DNA of 64,000 nt from NCBI RefSeq assembly GCF_000737325.1, contig NZ_CP011125.1:4092001-4156000 (forward strand), written 5' to 3'. Each line of letters opens with the position of its first letter. Position 1 is the stretch's first letter. This document shows, in pieces, positions 47,769 to 57,517 of this stretch. The translations under genes were made by a program, and so were the position numbers. Below the pieces are notes generated by a model that did no database searches, was not told the DNA's origin, and saw only the letters and a program-made list of their open reading frames with translations. The stretch comes from Sandaracinus amylolyticus. GTDB taxonomy: Bacteria > Myxococcota_A > Polyangia > Polyangiales > Sandaracinaceae.

Positions 47769-49042
47769 GGGCGGAACGGCGTGTCCGTCTCGATCGTGCA
47801 GTCGCGGTCCGCGCCGACGCCGAGCATCGTGACGCGCGCGCCCGTGAGCTCCTCGATGCGCCGCACGTACGTGCGCACCGACGCCGGCAGCTCGCCGAGC
47901 GTGCGGCACGTCGACAGGTCGCCGCTCCAGCCCTCGAGCTCTTCGTAGATCGGCGTCACGTCGGCCAGCCGGTTCGGCGGCGGGAAGTCGATGCGCTTGC
48001 CGTCGAGCTCGTACGCGACGCCCAGCGCGATCTTCGGCAGGCCCGAGAGCACGTCGAGCTTCGTCACCGCGAGCTCGCTGATGCCGTTCACGCGCACCGC
48101 GTGCCGCAGCACCGCGATGTCGAGCCACCCGCAGCGACGCGGACGCCCCGTCACCGCGCCGTACTCGTTGCCCGCCTTGCGCAGCGCCTCGCCGGCCTCG
48201 CCGTGCAGCTCGGTGGGGAAGGGCCCGCCGCCGACGCGCGTCGTGTACGCCTTCGTGATGCCCATGACGCGATCGATGTGCGTCGGAGCGATGCCCGCGC
48301 CTGCGCACGCGCCGCCCGAGATCACCGTCGAGCTCGTCACGAACGGGAACGTGCCGTGATCGAGATCGAGCATCGTGCCCTGCGCGCCCTCGAGCAGGAC
48401 GTGCTTGCCCTGCTCGCGCGCCTCGGCGAGCGCCGCGCTCGCGTCCCCGACGTGCGGCCCGAGCTCCTTCGCGAGCTCGCCGTAGCGCTTCACGATCTCG
48501 TCGATCGCCGGCATCTCGCCGCCGAGCGCGACGATCACCGGGCGCCACGCCTCCAGGTTCGCCTCGAGCCGCTCGCGGAAGCGCGCCGCGTCGAGCAGGT
48601 CCGCCATGCGGATCCCACGACGGCCCGCCTTGTCCTCGTACGCCGGGCCGATGCCGCGCTTCGTGGTGCCGATCGCGCCCGGGCCGCTCTCGCGCAGCGT
48701 GTCGATCGTCGCGTGGTGCGGCAGCACGACGTGCGCGCGATCCGAGATCAAGAGGCGCCCCTCGCCGAAGAGGCCGCGCGCGCGCAGCGTCGCGATCTCC
48801 TGCACGAGCACCTCGGGATCGATCACCACGCCGGGGCCGAGCACGCACTTCGCCTTCGCGTGCAGCGCGCCCGACGGGATGAGCCGCAGCACGACCTTCT
48901 CGCCACCGACGACGAGCGTGTGGCCCGCGTTCGCGCCGCCGCCGTAGCGCACGACGACGTCGGCCTGCGCGGTCAATCGATCGACGACCTTGCCCTTGCC
49001 CTCGTCGCCCCACTGAGCGCCGACCACCACGACCATCGCCAT
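47762..49042 (-). CDS. purA: adenylosuccinate synthetase
   Basis: 426 residues, the usual length. The GDEGKGK loop (residues 12-18) binds GTP/IMP, NAGHT lies near 41, and the family segments GTTKRGIGPAYEDKAGRRGI, LEGAQGTMLDLDHGTFPFVT and GRPRRCGWLD are all present. It joins aspartate to IMP using GTP, the first committed step to AMP, in the cytoplasm. The ATG at 49042 is used; a second Met two codons on is possible. It lies 26 bp behind hisZ on the same strand, a frequent gene pair. Its 3' end runs into the 42-bp repeat array. Confidence 0.96.
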   Translation of the reverse strand: MAMVVVVGAQWGDEGKGKVVDRLTAQADVVVRYGGGANAGHTLVVGGEKVVLRLIPSGALHAKAKCVLGPGVVIDPEVLVQEIATLRARGLFGEGRLLISDRAHVVLPHHATIDTLRESGPGAIGTTKRGIGPAYEDKAGRRGIRMADLLDAARFRERLEANLEAWRPVIVALGGEMPAIDEIVKRYGELAKELGPHVGDASAALAEAREQGKHVLLEGAQGTMLDLDHGTFPFVTSSTVISGGACAGAGIAPTHIDRVMGITKAYTTRVGGGPFPTELHGEAGEALRKAGNEYGAVTGRPRRCGWLDIAVLRHAVRVNGISELAVTKLDVLSGLPKIALGVAYELDGKRIDFPPPNRLADVTPIYEELEGWSGDLSTCRTLGELPASVRTYVRRIEELTGARVTMLGVGADRDCTIETDTPFRPR

Positions 49043-49068
49043 CGGCTCACCTCGGCTCGCGCGTCGTA

Positions 49069-50421
49069 CTACCCGCGCGTCTCTCGCGCCCAGCGTTCGA
49101 TCGCGGACGCTTCGTCGGCTGCCACGCCGCGGCCCGATTGGCCCAGCGCGATCTTCCTCGTCGCTCCGTCCCGTACCCGGCGCGCGCTCGCCGCGCGCGC
49201 CGAGACCGAGACCACCACGTCGTAGCCCCACGCCCGCGCGAACGCGAGCGCCGCGTCGTCGTCGTCCGACTCCGGGAGCGCCGCGACGACGAGCCCCGCG
49301 CTGCGCAGCGCATCGGCGACGTCGGCGAGCTTGCGCGGATCGACGCCGCGCATCGCGACGCGCACCGGGCCCGCATCCTCGATGCGCGCGCCCGCGGACG
49401 CGAGCGCCCACTCGAGGTGATCGAGGTCGAGCCCGAAGCCGGTCGCAGGGAAGGGCGCGCCGAAGCGCGCGAGCAGATCGTCGTAGCGCCCGCCGCCGCC
49501 CAGCGCCTCGCCGGGCCCCTCCGCGAGCAGCGTGAAGCTCGGCCCGGTGTAGTAGCCGAAGCCGCGCACCTCGCCGAGATCGAGCACCAGGCGATCGCGC
49601 AGCCCGCGCGCCACGAGCTGCGCGTGCACGTCGGCGAGCGCGTCGAGCCGCGCCGCCGCGTCGCGGCCCGGGAAGAGCTTGCGCGCGGCGTCGAGCACCT
49701 CGCGTCCGCCCCAGAGATCGACCATCTCGACGAGCGTCGCGCGCGCACGCCCACGCAGCCCGGCGCGCTCCGCGAGCACCTCGAGCGCGCTCCGATCCTT
49801 GCGCGAGAGCGCGTCCGCGGCTTCACCACGCAGCGCCTCGGGCACGGTCGTGAGCACGGTGCGCGCGACCGGCGAGAGCCCGAGCTCGATGCGGTGCGCG
49901 ACGAGACCGAGCGCCTCGAGCGTGCGCGACGCGAGCTCGATCACCTCGACGTCGGCGCCCGGGCCCGAGAGCCCGATGCACTCGACGCCCGCTTGCGCGA
50001 TCTGTCGCTGTCGGCGCGCGCGACCGCGACGACGCCGGAACACGCTGCCCTCGTACGCGAGGCGATAGGGCGGCGGGCGATCGGCGAGGCGCGTCGCGAC
50101 GACGCGCGCGATCTGAGGCGTGATGTCGGGACGGAGCAGCGCGATCTCGCCGGTGTCGGAGTCGACGAAGCGCAGCAGCTCGCGGCGATCGACGGTGTCG
50201 AGGCCGCGCTCGATCACGTCGGCGTGCTCGAACATCGGCGTCGTGACGAGCTCGTAGCCGTAGCGCGCGAACGAGTCGGACACCGCGCGCGCGAGGCGCT
50301 TGCGCGCGCTCGCGTCGGGCGGGAGCAGGTCGCGCATGCCCGCGGGCGGCGCGAGCGGGAGCGTCGATCGTGCGGGCGCGGGGGCGTGCTCGCGCGCGCG
50401 CTTCGGGGCCGAACCGGCCAC
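49069..50421 (-). CDS. hisZ: ATP phosphoribosyltransferase regulatory subunit
   Basis: About 450 residues from a GTG. The catalytic-like core of a class II histidyl-tRNA synthetase is present (PPAGMRDLLPPDA, RPDITPQIARVVATRLAD, GFGYYTGPSFTLL, GGGGRYDDLLARFG), but key HisS histidine-binding parts and the full anticodon domain are changed, as in HisZ. HisZ partners the short form of HisG in the first step of histidine synthesis; no hisG is nearby. The exact start is unsure (50421 or 50469, both GTG). Its place right before purA supports HisZ over HisS. Confidence 0.82.
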   Translation of the reverse strand: MAGSAPKRAREHAPAPARSTLPLAPPAGMRDLLPPDASARKRLARAVSDSFARYGYELVTTPMFEHADVIERGLDTVDRRELLRFVDSDTGEIALLRPDITPQIARVVATRLADRPPPYRLAYEGSVFRRRRGRARRQRQIAQAGVECIGLSGPGADVEVIELASRTLEALGLVAHRIELGLSPVARTVLTTVPEALRGEAADALSRKDRSALEVLAERAGLRGRARATLVEMVDLWGGREVLDAARKLFPGRDAAARLDALADVHAQLVARGLRDRLVLDLGEVRGFGYYTGPSFTLLAEGPGEALGGGGRYDDLLARFGAPFPATGFGLDLDHLEWALASAGARIEDAGPVRVAMRGVDPRKLADVADALRSAGLVVAALPESDDDDAALAFARAWGYDVVVSVSARAASARRVRDGATRKIALGQSGRGVAADEASAIERWARETRG

Positions 50422-50490
50422 GTCTGCGCGCTCGCGAGGACCTCGTGACGTCTGCGATCGCGCGCCCACGGCCGTCGGCTCCGGGCGGGG

Positions 50491-50517
50491 GTTATCAGCG
50501 GGGGGGATCCTCGTCAA
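50491..50517 (-). promoter_or_regulatory. possible sigma-70 promoter of hisZ-purA
   Basis: On the minus strand TTGACG (50517-50512) is followed after 15 bp by GATAAC (50496-50491). The -35 box overlaps the kinase stop codon. Transcription would start near 50484, about 60 bp before hisZ. The short spacer makes it only fair. Confidence 0.35.
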
Positions 50518-52526
50518 GAAGCGCCGGGCCCGTCGTGCACGGACAGCGCTCCGATCGCGAGCAGCAGCGCGATCGCGCGACGCCCGGCGCGCGCATCGCG
50601 ACCGGTCGGATCGCTCAGCGAGCGATCGAGGTCGGCGATCGGCAGCGGCTGCGCGGCGCGGCGGTAGGCCGAGCGCACCGCGAGCGGCAGCCGCGCGACC
50701 TCGAGATCGTTCGGCCCCGACGCGAGCACCCACTTGCCGCGATGCGCGGCGAGCGGATCGTCCATGCCCTGCGCGAGCCGTCGATCGATGCCGTCCATCA
50801 CGATGCGCCAGGGATCGAGGCCGAGCGGGAAGCCGCTCTGCGGTCGCGCGACGCCGCGCCACAACGTCGCGCGCCCCGACGGCCACGTGAAGAGCTCGAG
50901 CAGCTTCTCCTGCACCTGCGCCGCGATCTGCCGGAAGAGGTGCACCGGCTCGACGAGCCCGAGCGCGGTGAGCGTGTCGCCGAGCCGTCCCTCGAAGCGC
51001 GGCATGACCGCGAGCGCCATGTCGAGCTCGCCGCGCGAGATGACGCCGCGCGCGACGAGGAACTCACCGAGGAGCTCGGTCGCGAGGTTCGACGTGACGA
51101 ACTCCGGCACGCCGTTGCTCAGGTAGATCTCCTTGCGCACGCCGCCCTGCTCGCAGAGCAAGAGGCCGGTCTCGCGCGCGAGCACGACGCTGGTCATCAC
51201 GCCGACGATCGAGCCGTCCTCGAGCGACCACGCGCGATCGGGCTCGCGCACCGGCTCCTGTCGCGCGGTGCGATCGCTCAGGCTCGACGTGGGCAGGTGA
51301 CGCACGAGATCGGGGTGCGACGAGAGCGGCGCGAACGCGCCTCCCTGCAGCGCGATCGCGTCGGTGAGCCCGAAGCGGCGGGTGGCGATCGCCTCGACGA
51401 GCTTCGCGTATGACAGCGGTCCTTCCGTGCGACCGTCGCTCGTGCGCACGAGGTACGCGAGCTCGGGCGCGTCGCGCGTCGCCGGTGCGTCGGCGTCATC
51501 GTCGCCGGGCGGCGCGGTCTTCGGCCCGCGCACCGCGACCTGGTACGCGCCCGAGGGCTTGCGCGAGCCGTGCGCTTCACCGACGAGCCCCGCGAGCTGC
51601 GCGCGGAGCGCGCTCACCGGCCCGGTCTCGTACGGCGCGAGCGCGTCGCGCAGGATCGCGGCGGTCGCGGTGCGCGCGTCGGGATCGGCGGCGAGCGCGG
51701 CGACGACCGCGGCGCGCAGGCCCTCGGGCAGCCCGGCGCCGTGCTCGTGGAACGCGCGGAGATCGCCGTCGCGGATCGCGAGCAGCACGGCGAGCTCCGA
51801 GCCGCCCGCGAAGAGCGGACGTCCCATCAGCAGCTCGGCTGCGATCACCGCGGCTGCGAACACGTCGGCGCGGCGATCGGCGGGCAGCCCGCGCACCTGC
51901 TCGGGCGCGAGATAGCCGAGCTTGCCCTTCGCGCGCTCGGTCAGCGTCGCCTGCGGGTACGACTCGCGCAGCAGCGCCTGCGCGATGCCGAAGTCGCCCA
52001 GCTTCACGTCGCCGTGCACCGAGAGCAGCACGTTCGACGGGCTCACGTCGCGATGCACGAGGCCGAGCGGGCGAGCATCGCGATCGTGCGTCTCGTGCAC
52101 CGCGTGGAGCCCCGCGAGCAGCTCGCGGGTCACGAACACCGCGAGCTCCGTGCCCAGCGTGCGCCCCTGGCGCGTCAGCCAGCGCGCGAGCCGCCACAGG
52201 TCGAGCCCCGGCACGTACTCGAGCGCGAGGTAGGGCTGCCCCGCTTCGTCGCCGAAGCCCAGCACGCGCACGACGTTGTCGTGCTCGACGAGACCGCCGA
52301 GGCGCGCCTCCTCTTCGAACATCGCGCGCGCACCGGGCTCGCTCGCGAGCGCGGGCAGCATCCGCTTCACGACGACGACGCGCGGATCGCCCACCGCGCG
52401 CGGCTCGTGCGCACGGAACACCTCCGCCATGCCGCCGACCGCGATGCGATCCGCGAGCGTGTAGGGCCCGAAGCGGCTGTGGGGAGGCGGCGCGGGCGGC
52501 GGAGGAGGAGGCCGGCTGATCCTCAC
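50514..52526 (-). CDS. Ser/Thr protein kinase with GYF-like and DUF4388 domains
   Basis: 670 residues from a GTG. Pro-rich lead, then a Hanks-type kinase domain at about 20-300: Gly loop IAVGGMAEVF (28-37), ATP-binding Lys54, HRDVSPSN (catalytic Asp160) and DFG (178-180), APEQV near 207. Residues 355-411 look like a GYF_2/DUF4339 module (PELAYLVRTSDGRTEGPLSY). Residues 434-565 are a DUF4388/PATAN domain (LEDGSIVGVMTSVVLARETG, VARGVISRGELDMAL). DUF4388 is found in myxobacterial and cyanobacterial regulators of motility and surface responses. There is no clear membrane helix, so it is likely cytoplasmic. Divergent from the next gene with 228 bp between. Confidence 0.87.
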   Translation of the reverse strand: MRISRPPPPPPAPPPHSRFGPYTLADRIAVGGMAEVFRAHEPRAVGDPRVVVVKRMLPALASEPGARAMFEEEARLGGLVEHDNVVRVLGFGDEAGQPYLALEYVPGLDLWRLARWLTRQGRTLGTELAVFVTRELLAGLHAVHETHDRDARPLGLVHRDVSPSNVLLSVHGDVKLGDFGIAQALLRESYPQATLTERAKGKLGYLAPEQVRGLPADRRADVFAAAVIAAELLMGRPLFAGGSELAVLLAIRDGDLRAFHEHGAGLPEGLRAAVVAALAADPDARTATAAILRDALAPYETGPVSALRAQLAGLVGEAHGSRKPSGAYQVAVRGPKTAPPGDDDADAPATRDAPELAYLVRTSDGRTEGPLSYAKLVEAIATRRFGLTDAIALQGGAFAPLSSHPDLVRHLPTSSLSDRTARQEPVREPDRAWSLEDGSIVGVMTSVVLARETGLLLCEQGGVRKEIYLSNGVPEFVTSNLATELLGEFLVARGVISRGELDMALAVMPRFEGRLGDTLTALGLVEPVHLFRQIAAQVQEKLLELFTWPSGRATLWRGVARPQSGFPLGLDPWRIVMDGIDRRLAQGMDDPLAAHRGKWVLASGPNDLEVARLPLAVRSAYRRAAQPLPIADLDRSLSDPTGRDARAGRRAIALLLAIGALSVHDGPGAS

Positions 52527-52599
52527 GCGCGCAACTCTAGTCCCTCCGCGGCTCGTTCCGCTCCGGTTTCTACCGACCCCACCGTTCGCGCAGGAGCTC

Positions 52600-52627
52600 T
52601 TGACGAACCCCGTGCGCCGGGTAGATC
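52600..52627 (+). promoter_or_regulatory. possible sigma-70 promoter
   Basis: TTGACG (52600-52605), a 16-bp spacer and TAGATC (52622-52627). The -35 box is good, the -10 box weak (three of six). It lies 128 bp before the small membrane-anchored protein gene. Confidence 0.3.
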
Positions 52628-52754
52628 GGTGCGCCGTCGCGCGTGGAACGTCGCGAATTCGCACGGCTCCGACGCGCCATTGACCGCCGCGCGGGAAGAC
52701 CCTAGCCCCCGCCCCGAGACGAGCGAGGCGCGCCCGGAGAGTGGGAGCCGAACG

Positions 52755-53258
52755 ATGTCTCCGCGTCCTCCCGACGACAGGAACGAGCCCGAGAAGGGGT
52801 GGAGCTGGTGGTACCCGCTGATCGTCCTCGTGCCTGCGATGCTCGCGCTGTTCGCGCTGATCTCCTCGATGCTGCAGGGCTCGGGGGAGACGGCGGCGAG
52901 CCTGCGCGGCGCACGGCTGGGGATGACCGCCGATCAGGTGCGACAGCGCTTCGACGAGGGCGCGCAGGCGAGCTGGCGCACCGAGATCGTCGGGCCGGAC
53001 ATGACGCTGATCCGCGGTCCGAGCGCGTCGCTCGATCGCGAGACGCGCTTCGAGTTCCACAACGGGATGCTGGTCGCGATCCGCGCCGATCTGCCGCCGA
53101 GCGCGGACGAGGCGCGCGGCGATGCGGTCGAGATCTCCCCGGCGGCGGTCATCGCACGCACGAACGACGAGCGCGGAAGAGTGCACTTGCGTGTGCTGGC
53201 GCGCGACTGCCCCACGCATGCGGAGGAGGTGTCCAGAGTTCTGTCGGACGCGCCCTGA
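52755..53258 (+). CDS. small membrane-anchored protein
   Basis: 167 residues. A polar N terminus (PRPPDDRNEPEKGWS), one membrane helix (about residues 19-41, WWYPLIVLVPAMLALFALIS), and an outside domain. LRGARLGMTADQVRQRFDEG near 50 recalls the N-terminal helix-strand of SmpA/OmlA-like or BLIP-like repeats; the rest is beta-rich, with one Cys. Function unknown. It is a single gene, 390 bp before the ACIII operon and divergent from the kinase. Confidence 0.65.
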   Translation: MSPRPPDDRNEPEKGWSWWYPLIVLVPAMLALFALISSMLQGSGETAASLRGARLGMTADQVRQRFDEGAQASWRTEIVGPDMTLIRGPSASLDRETRFEFHNGMLVAIRADLPPSADEARGDAVEISPAAVIARTNDERGRVHLRVLARDCPTHAEEVSRVLSDAP

Positions 53259-53648
53259 GGGCAAACTGCCTCGATCTCGGTTGTGCGTCGTCCGCGCTCC
53301 GCGTATATAGCGGCCGCCCCGAGGACCCCGAGGCACGGCATCCACGACGGACCGGGTGTTTCCCGGCCTTCGCGGGGCTGTTTCGCAGAGACCGCCTCTC
53401 TCCCGACATCGCCTCTCCCGAGCCCGCCACTGATGCAGTGGCGCTCTCGCGGAGGGATGGAGTCGCTCGCGCAGCGAGAGACTCCCGCTCTTCTTCGTGA
53501 AGAGACTCTTTCCTAAGGAGCACGCCCGCCGACCGGTAGTGGCGCGCTCCTCGGTCAGCTCTCCTCCAGCCAGCTCCCCTTAGCCAGCCCAGGAGCGGCC
53601 GCGGCAGCGGTCCGCTGAGCCCCGAGTCGAGGGGCGAACGAGCGCGAC
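53259..53648. other. 390-bp leader region of the ACIII operon
   Basis: No credible gene; a 77-codon frame (53283-53516) has atypical codon use and no start signal. It contains the likely promoter at 53281-53309 and two hairpins (GGAGTCGCTCGC with one mismatch near 53459-53486, and CTCTTC/GAAGAG near 53490-53507 followed by a T-rich run). A leader of about 330 nt would result, possibly with an attenuator-like element. Confidence 0.5.
53281..53309 (+). promoter_or_regulatory. likely sigma-70 promoter of the ACIII operon
   Basis: TTGTGC (53281-53286), a 17-bp spacer and TATATA (53304-53309). The AT-rich -10 stands out in the GC-rich gap. It is 340 bp before the first ACIII gene. Confidence 0.4.
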
Positions 53649-54278
53649 ATGCAGATATTCCCGAGGTCCCTCAACCTGCTGCCTCTGGTCGCCGCGGTGG
53701 CGCTCGCGGTCGGCGGCGGCGTGGTGACGTTCATCGTCGCCTACTACTTCTCGTACTGGAACACGCAGGTCGGCTACGCCCCGGTCCAGCCGGTGCCGTT
53801 CAGCCATCGCCTGCACGCGGGCCAGCTCGGGATGGACTGCCGCTACTGCCACGCGAACGTGGAGCGGTCGCCCGAAGCGATGATCCCGCCGACGCAGACC
53901 TGCATGGGCTGCCACTCGGTGGTGCGCACCGAGTCCGCGGCGCTCGCGCCGGTGCGTGAGAGCTGGGAGACCGGCGAGCCGATCGAGTGGGTGCGCGTCC
54001 ACAACCTTCCGGACCACGCGTACTTCGATCACTCGATCCACCTGAGCATCGGTGTCGGCTGCGCCACGTGCCACGGCCGCATCGATCAGATGGAAGTGGT
54101 GACGAACCAGACGCCGCTCTCGATGAGCTGGTGTCTCGACTGTCACCGCAACCCCGAGCCGAACCTCCGGCCGGTCAGCGAGATCACGAACATGGCGTGG
54201 GAGCGCGAGGAGGGCGAGGAGATCACGTACGCCCGCTACGCGCTGCCGCCGGAGACCTGTTCGGGGTGCCACCGATGA
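53649..54278 (+). CDS. actA: Alternative Complex III pentahaem cytochrome c subunit ActA
   Basis: 209 residues. One N-terminal membrane helix (about 11-34) anchors a periplasmic domain with five CxxCH motifs at 64-68, 85-89, 138-142, 162-166 and 204-208, the last at the very end. This matches ActA. In ACIII (quinol:cytochrome c/HiPIP oxidoreductase) it takes electrons from the iron-sulfur subunit and passes them on to the mono-haem subunit. Its stop overlaps the next gene as ATGA. It is the first of six act genes with the full order A-B-C-D-E-F. Confidence 0.93.
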   Translation: MQIFPRSLNLLPLVAAVALAVGGGVVTFIVAYYFSYWNTQVGYAPVQPVPFSHRLHAGQLGMDCRYCHANVERSPEAMIPPTQTCMGCHSVVRTESAALAPVRESWETGEPIEWVRVHNLPDHAYFDHSIHLSIGVGCATCHGRIDQMEVVTNQTPLSMSWCLDCHRNPEPNLRPVSEITNMAWEREEGEEITYARYALPPETCSGCHR

Positions 54279-57200
54279 GCAAGCGTCCTGCGATCACCCA
54301 CTCCAACGCTCTCCCGAAGGGCGCGCCGCTCGCGTGGCGCAGCATCGAGGAGCGCCTGGATCCGAAGCGCTTCCAGGAGCTCGCGGCGAGCGAGCCCGGC
54401 GTGCAGGTCGAGAAGAGCGACCTGATCACGATCGGGAAGAAGAGCGCCGACTCGAGCGAGAGCAAGGGCGGCGTCAATCGACGCCAGTTCCTCACGCTCT
54501 CGGGCGCGGCGGCGGCTGCGGCGGCGATGAGCGGCTGTGCGCGCCGTCCCGTCGAGCACATCCTGCCGTACACGCGCCAGCCCGAGTACGTCGTGCCGGG
54601 CGTGCCGCTGCACTACGCGACGGTGTTGCCGCGCCGCAGCGACGTCATCGGCGTGCTCGTCGAGTCGCACGAGGGGCGCCCGACGAAGATCGAGGGCAAC
54701 TCGCTGCACCCCGGCAGCCACCCCGGCGCCGAGGAGCGCGGTGAGCCGCAGCACGGCGGCACCGACCTGCAGACGCAGGCGCAGATCCTCAACCTCTACG
54801 ACATGGATCGCGGCGCCCACGTGATGCGTGGCGCGGGCGACGAGCGCGCGGCGTCGTCGTGGAGCGACTTCGACGAGTTCTTCGCGGAGCACCTCCGCGG
54901 GCTCGAGGCGAGCGCGGGCGAGGGCCTCCGTTTCCTGATGGAGCCGACGACGTCGCCGACGCTCGTCGCGGCGAAGCAGGCGCTCGCGGGCCGCTTCCCC
55001 CAGGCGCGCTTCCACTCGTACTCGCCGATCTCCGACTGGAACGCGCTCGAGGGCGCGCGCATCGCGTACGGGCGTCCGCTGCACACCGTGCCGGACTTCT
55101 CGCGCGCTCGCGTGATCGTCTCGCTCGACAGCGACTTCCTGCTGACCGAGAGCGGCAATCCGCGCTTCCAGCACCTGTTCGCCGATGGCCGCCGCTTCAT
55201 GAACGCGGAAGGCGCGCGCGAGATGAACCGCCTCTACGTCGTGGAGCCGGGCGTCTCGGTGACCGGCGCGAACGCGGATCACCGCATCCGCGTCGCGTCG
55301 CAGGACGTCGGCACCTTCGCGCGCGCGCTCGCTCGTGCGCTCGGCGCGTCGGGCGTGGACGTCTCGACGGTGCAGGGCGGGCTCGGTGAGCCGGCGGCGC
55401 TCGAGGGCGTGAACGTCGAGGCCATCGCGCGCGACCTCGCGCGCAACCGCGGCCGCTCGGCGATCGTCGTCGGCGCGCGCCAGCCCGCGTGGGTGCACGC
55501 GCTCGCGCACGCGCTCAACGCGGCGCTCGACAACCTCGGTCAGACCATCGCGCTGCACGAGGTGCTCGACGCTGCGGCTCACGGTGAAGGTGCGCAGGAT
55601 CCGAACGCGGATCTGCGCGCGCTCGTCGCCGACATGGGCGCGAACCGCGTGAGCACGCTCGTGATGCTCGGCGGCAATCCGGTCTACGACGCGCCGCACG
55701 ACCTCGGGTTCCGCGACGCGCTCGCGGGTGTCGCGAACAAGATCCACCTCTCGTCGCACGACAACGAGACGTCGATCCTCTGCGACTGGTACCTGCCGCA
55801 GACGCACGAGCTCGAGAGCTGGGGCGACCACCGCGCGCTCGATGGTGCGTACGCGATCCAGCAGCCGCTGATCGCGCCGCTCCGCGGCGGGCGCAACGCG
55901 ATCGAGCTCGTCGGGCTCGCGTCGGGTGAGCGCAGCTGGCGCGCGTACCACGCGGTGCGCCGCACCTTCGCGCAGATCGCGCCCGGCGACGCGTTCGATC
56001 GCGCGTGGCGCGCGGCGCTGCAGCGTGGTGTTGTCGCGGGCTCGCCCACGACGCTCGCGCGCGACGCGGCGCCGAACGGCGCGACGGTCTCGCAGGCCGT
56101 GCAGCAGGGCGCGGGTCAGCGCGCGGAGCTCGGTGAGTCGAGCTGGGAAGTCTCGTTCGTCCCGGACAACAAGCTCCTCGACGGCCGCTGGGCGAACAAC
56201 CCGTGGCTGCTCGAGCTGCCCGATCCGATCTCGAAGGTCAGCTGGGACAACGCCGCGCTCATCTCGTGGGGCTCCGCGCGCCAGCTCGGCGTGCGCAACG
56301 GCGACGTCGTGCGCATCGAGCGCGACGGCATCGACGCGATCGAGATCCCGGTCGTGATCGTGCCGGGCACCGCGGACCGCTGCGTCGTCCTCTCGCTCGG
56401 CTGGGGCCGCACGCGCGGCGGCACGTACGCGAACGACCACGGCGTCGACGTCTACCCGGCGCGCCTCGCCGAGACCTTCTGGTTCGGCGCGGGCTACCGC
56501 GTGTCGCGCGCGGGCCGTCGCTCCGCGATCTCGCTCCAGCAGGAGCACCACTCGATGGAAGGCCGCCCGCTCGCGATCGACGCGACGGTCGAGGAGTACA
56601 TCGCGCAGCCCGACTTCGGTCAGTGGGGCATCCCCACGCCGACGACTCCGCCGCTCTGGGAGGAGGTCGACTACACCGAGCCGCAGCCGCCCGCGCAGGG
56701 CGGCACGAGCTGGTCGCTGCTGCCCGAGGGTCGTCAGGCGCCGGACGACGCGCCCCCGCGCCACGCGTGGGGCATGACGATCGACCTCACGACGTGCACC
56801 GGCTGCAACGCGTGCGTCATCGCCTGCATCGCCGAGAACAACATCCCGATGGTCGGCAAGGAGCAGGTCGCGCGCGGTCGCGAGATGCACTGGCTGCGCA
56901 TCGATCGCTACTTCACGGAGCGCCAGATCGATCCGTGGGCCGCGCGCGACACCGTCTACGACGTCGTCGACGAGGACCACCTCGAGGTCGCGTTCCAGCC
57001 GATGGCCTGCCAGCACTGCGAAGAGGCCCCCTGCGAGAACGTGTGCCCCGTCAACGCGACGGTGCACTCGCCCGAGGGCATCAACGAGATGGCCTACAAC
57101 CGGTGCATCGGAACGCGCTACTGCGCGAACAACTGCCCGTACAAGGTCCGTCGCTTCAACTACCTCGCGTACGCGGGTGACGTGCCGGAGCTGCAGCGCA

Positions 57201-57517
57201 TGCAGTTCAATCCGAACGTCAGCGTGCGAATGCGCGGCGTGATGGAGAAGTGCACGTACTGCATCCAGCGCATCGAGTCGGTGCGCATCCACGCGCACAA
57301 CGAGGGTCGCCGCATCCGCCAGGGCGAGCTGATCACCGCGTGCGCGCAGGCGTGCCCGAGCAACGCGATCTTCTTCGGTGACCTCAACGACGCCGACGCG
57401 GAAGTGACGCGTTGGGCGCACGTGGATCGCCAGTACAAGGTGCTGGCCGACGTCGGCACGCAGCCCCGGACGACCTACGCGGGTCGCATCCGGAACCCGA
57501 ACCCGGAGATGGTGTGA
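54275..57517 (+). CDS. actB: Alternative Complex III iron-sulfur/molybdopterin-like subunit ActB
   Basis: 1080 residues. A Tat-type signal sits unusually deep ([10 protein letters not shown] at 68-77, followed by SGC), as is usual for ActB. The centre is a molybdopterin-oxidoreductase-like fold that normally lacks the cofactor in ACIII. The C-terminal third has ferredoxin-type clusters: [11 protein letters not shown] near 839, [16 protein letters not shown] near 910, [14 protein letters not shown] near 945, and CTYC and CAQACPSNA near 990-1030, giving sites for one 3Fe-4S and three 4Fe-4S clusters. It forms the electron path to ActA. TGATG overlap with actC. Confidence 0.94.
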   Translation: MSKRPAITHSNALPKGAPLAWRSIEERLDPKRFQELAASEPGVQVEKSDLITIGKKSADSSESKGGVNRRQFLTLSGAAAAAAAMSGCARRPVEHILPYTRQPEYVVPGVPLHYATVLPRRSDVIGVLVESHEGRPTKIEGNSLHPGSHPGAEERGEPQHGGTDLQTQAQILNLYDMDRGAHVMRGAGDERAASSWSDFDEFFAEHLRGLEASAGEGLRFLMEPTTSPTLVAAKQALAGRFPQARFHSYSPISDWNALEGARIAYGRPLHTVPDFSRARVIVSLDSDFLLTESGNPRFQHLFADGRRFMNAEGAREMNRLYVVEPGVSVTGANADHRIRVASQDVGTFARALARALGASGVDVSTVQGGLGEPAALEGVNVEAIARDLARNRGRSAIVVGARQPAWVHALAHALNAALDNLGQTIALHEVLDAAAHGEGAQDPNADLRALVADMGANRVSTLVMLGGNPVYDAPHDLGFRDALAGVANKIHLSSHDNETSILCDWYLPQTHELESWGDHRALDGAYAIQQPLIAPLRGGRNAIELVGLASGERSWRAYHAVRRTFAQIAPGDAFDRAWRAALQRGVVAGSPTTLARDAAPNGATVSQAVQQGAGQRAELGESSWEVSFVPDNKLLDGRWANNPWLLELPDPISKVSWDNAALISWGSARQLGVRNGDVVRIERDGIDAIEIPVVIVPGTADRCVVLSLGWGRTRGGTYANDHGVDVYPARLAETFWFGAGYRVSRAGRRSAISLQQEHHSMEGRPLAIDATVEEYIAQPDFGQWGIPTPTTPPLWEEVDYTEPQPPAQGGTSWSLLPEGRQAPDDAPPRHAWGMTIDLTTCTGCNACVIACIAENNIPMVGKEQVARGREMHWLRIDRYFTERQIDPWAARDTVYDVVDEDHLEVAFQPMACQHCEEAPCENVCPVNATVHSPEGINEMAYNRCIGTRYCANNCPYKVRRFNYLAYAGDVPELQRMQFNPNVSVRMRGVMEKCTYCIQRIESVRIHAHNEGRRIRQGELITACAQACPSNAIFFGDLNDADAEVTRWAHVDRQYKVLADVGTQPRTTYAGRIRNPNPEMV

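Noticed and set aside
47403-47948. 181-codon plus-strand frame with CCSAA repeats
   Set aside because: It overlaps the 3' end of purA on the other strand and has no start signal; openness follows from the repeat period.
53283-53516. 77-codon frame in the ACIII leader
   Set aside because: It begins inside the predicted promoter, has no ribosome site and has mixed third positions.
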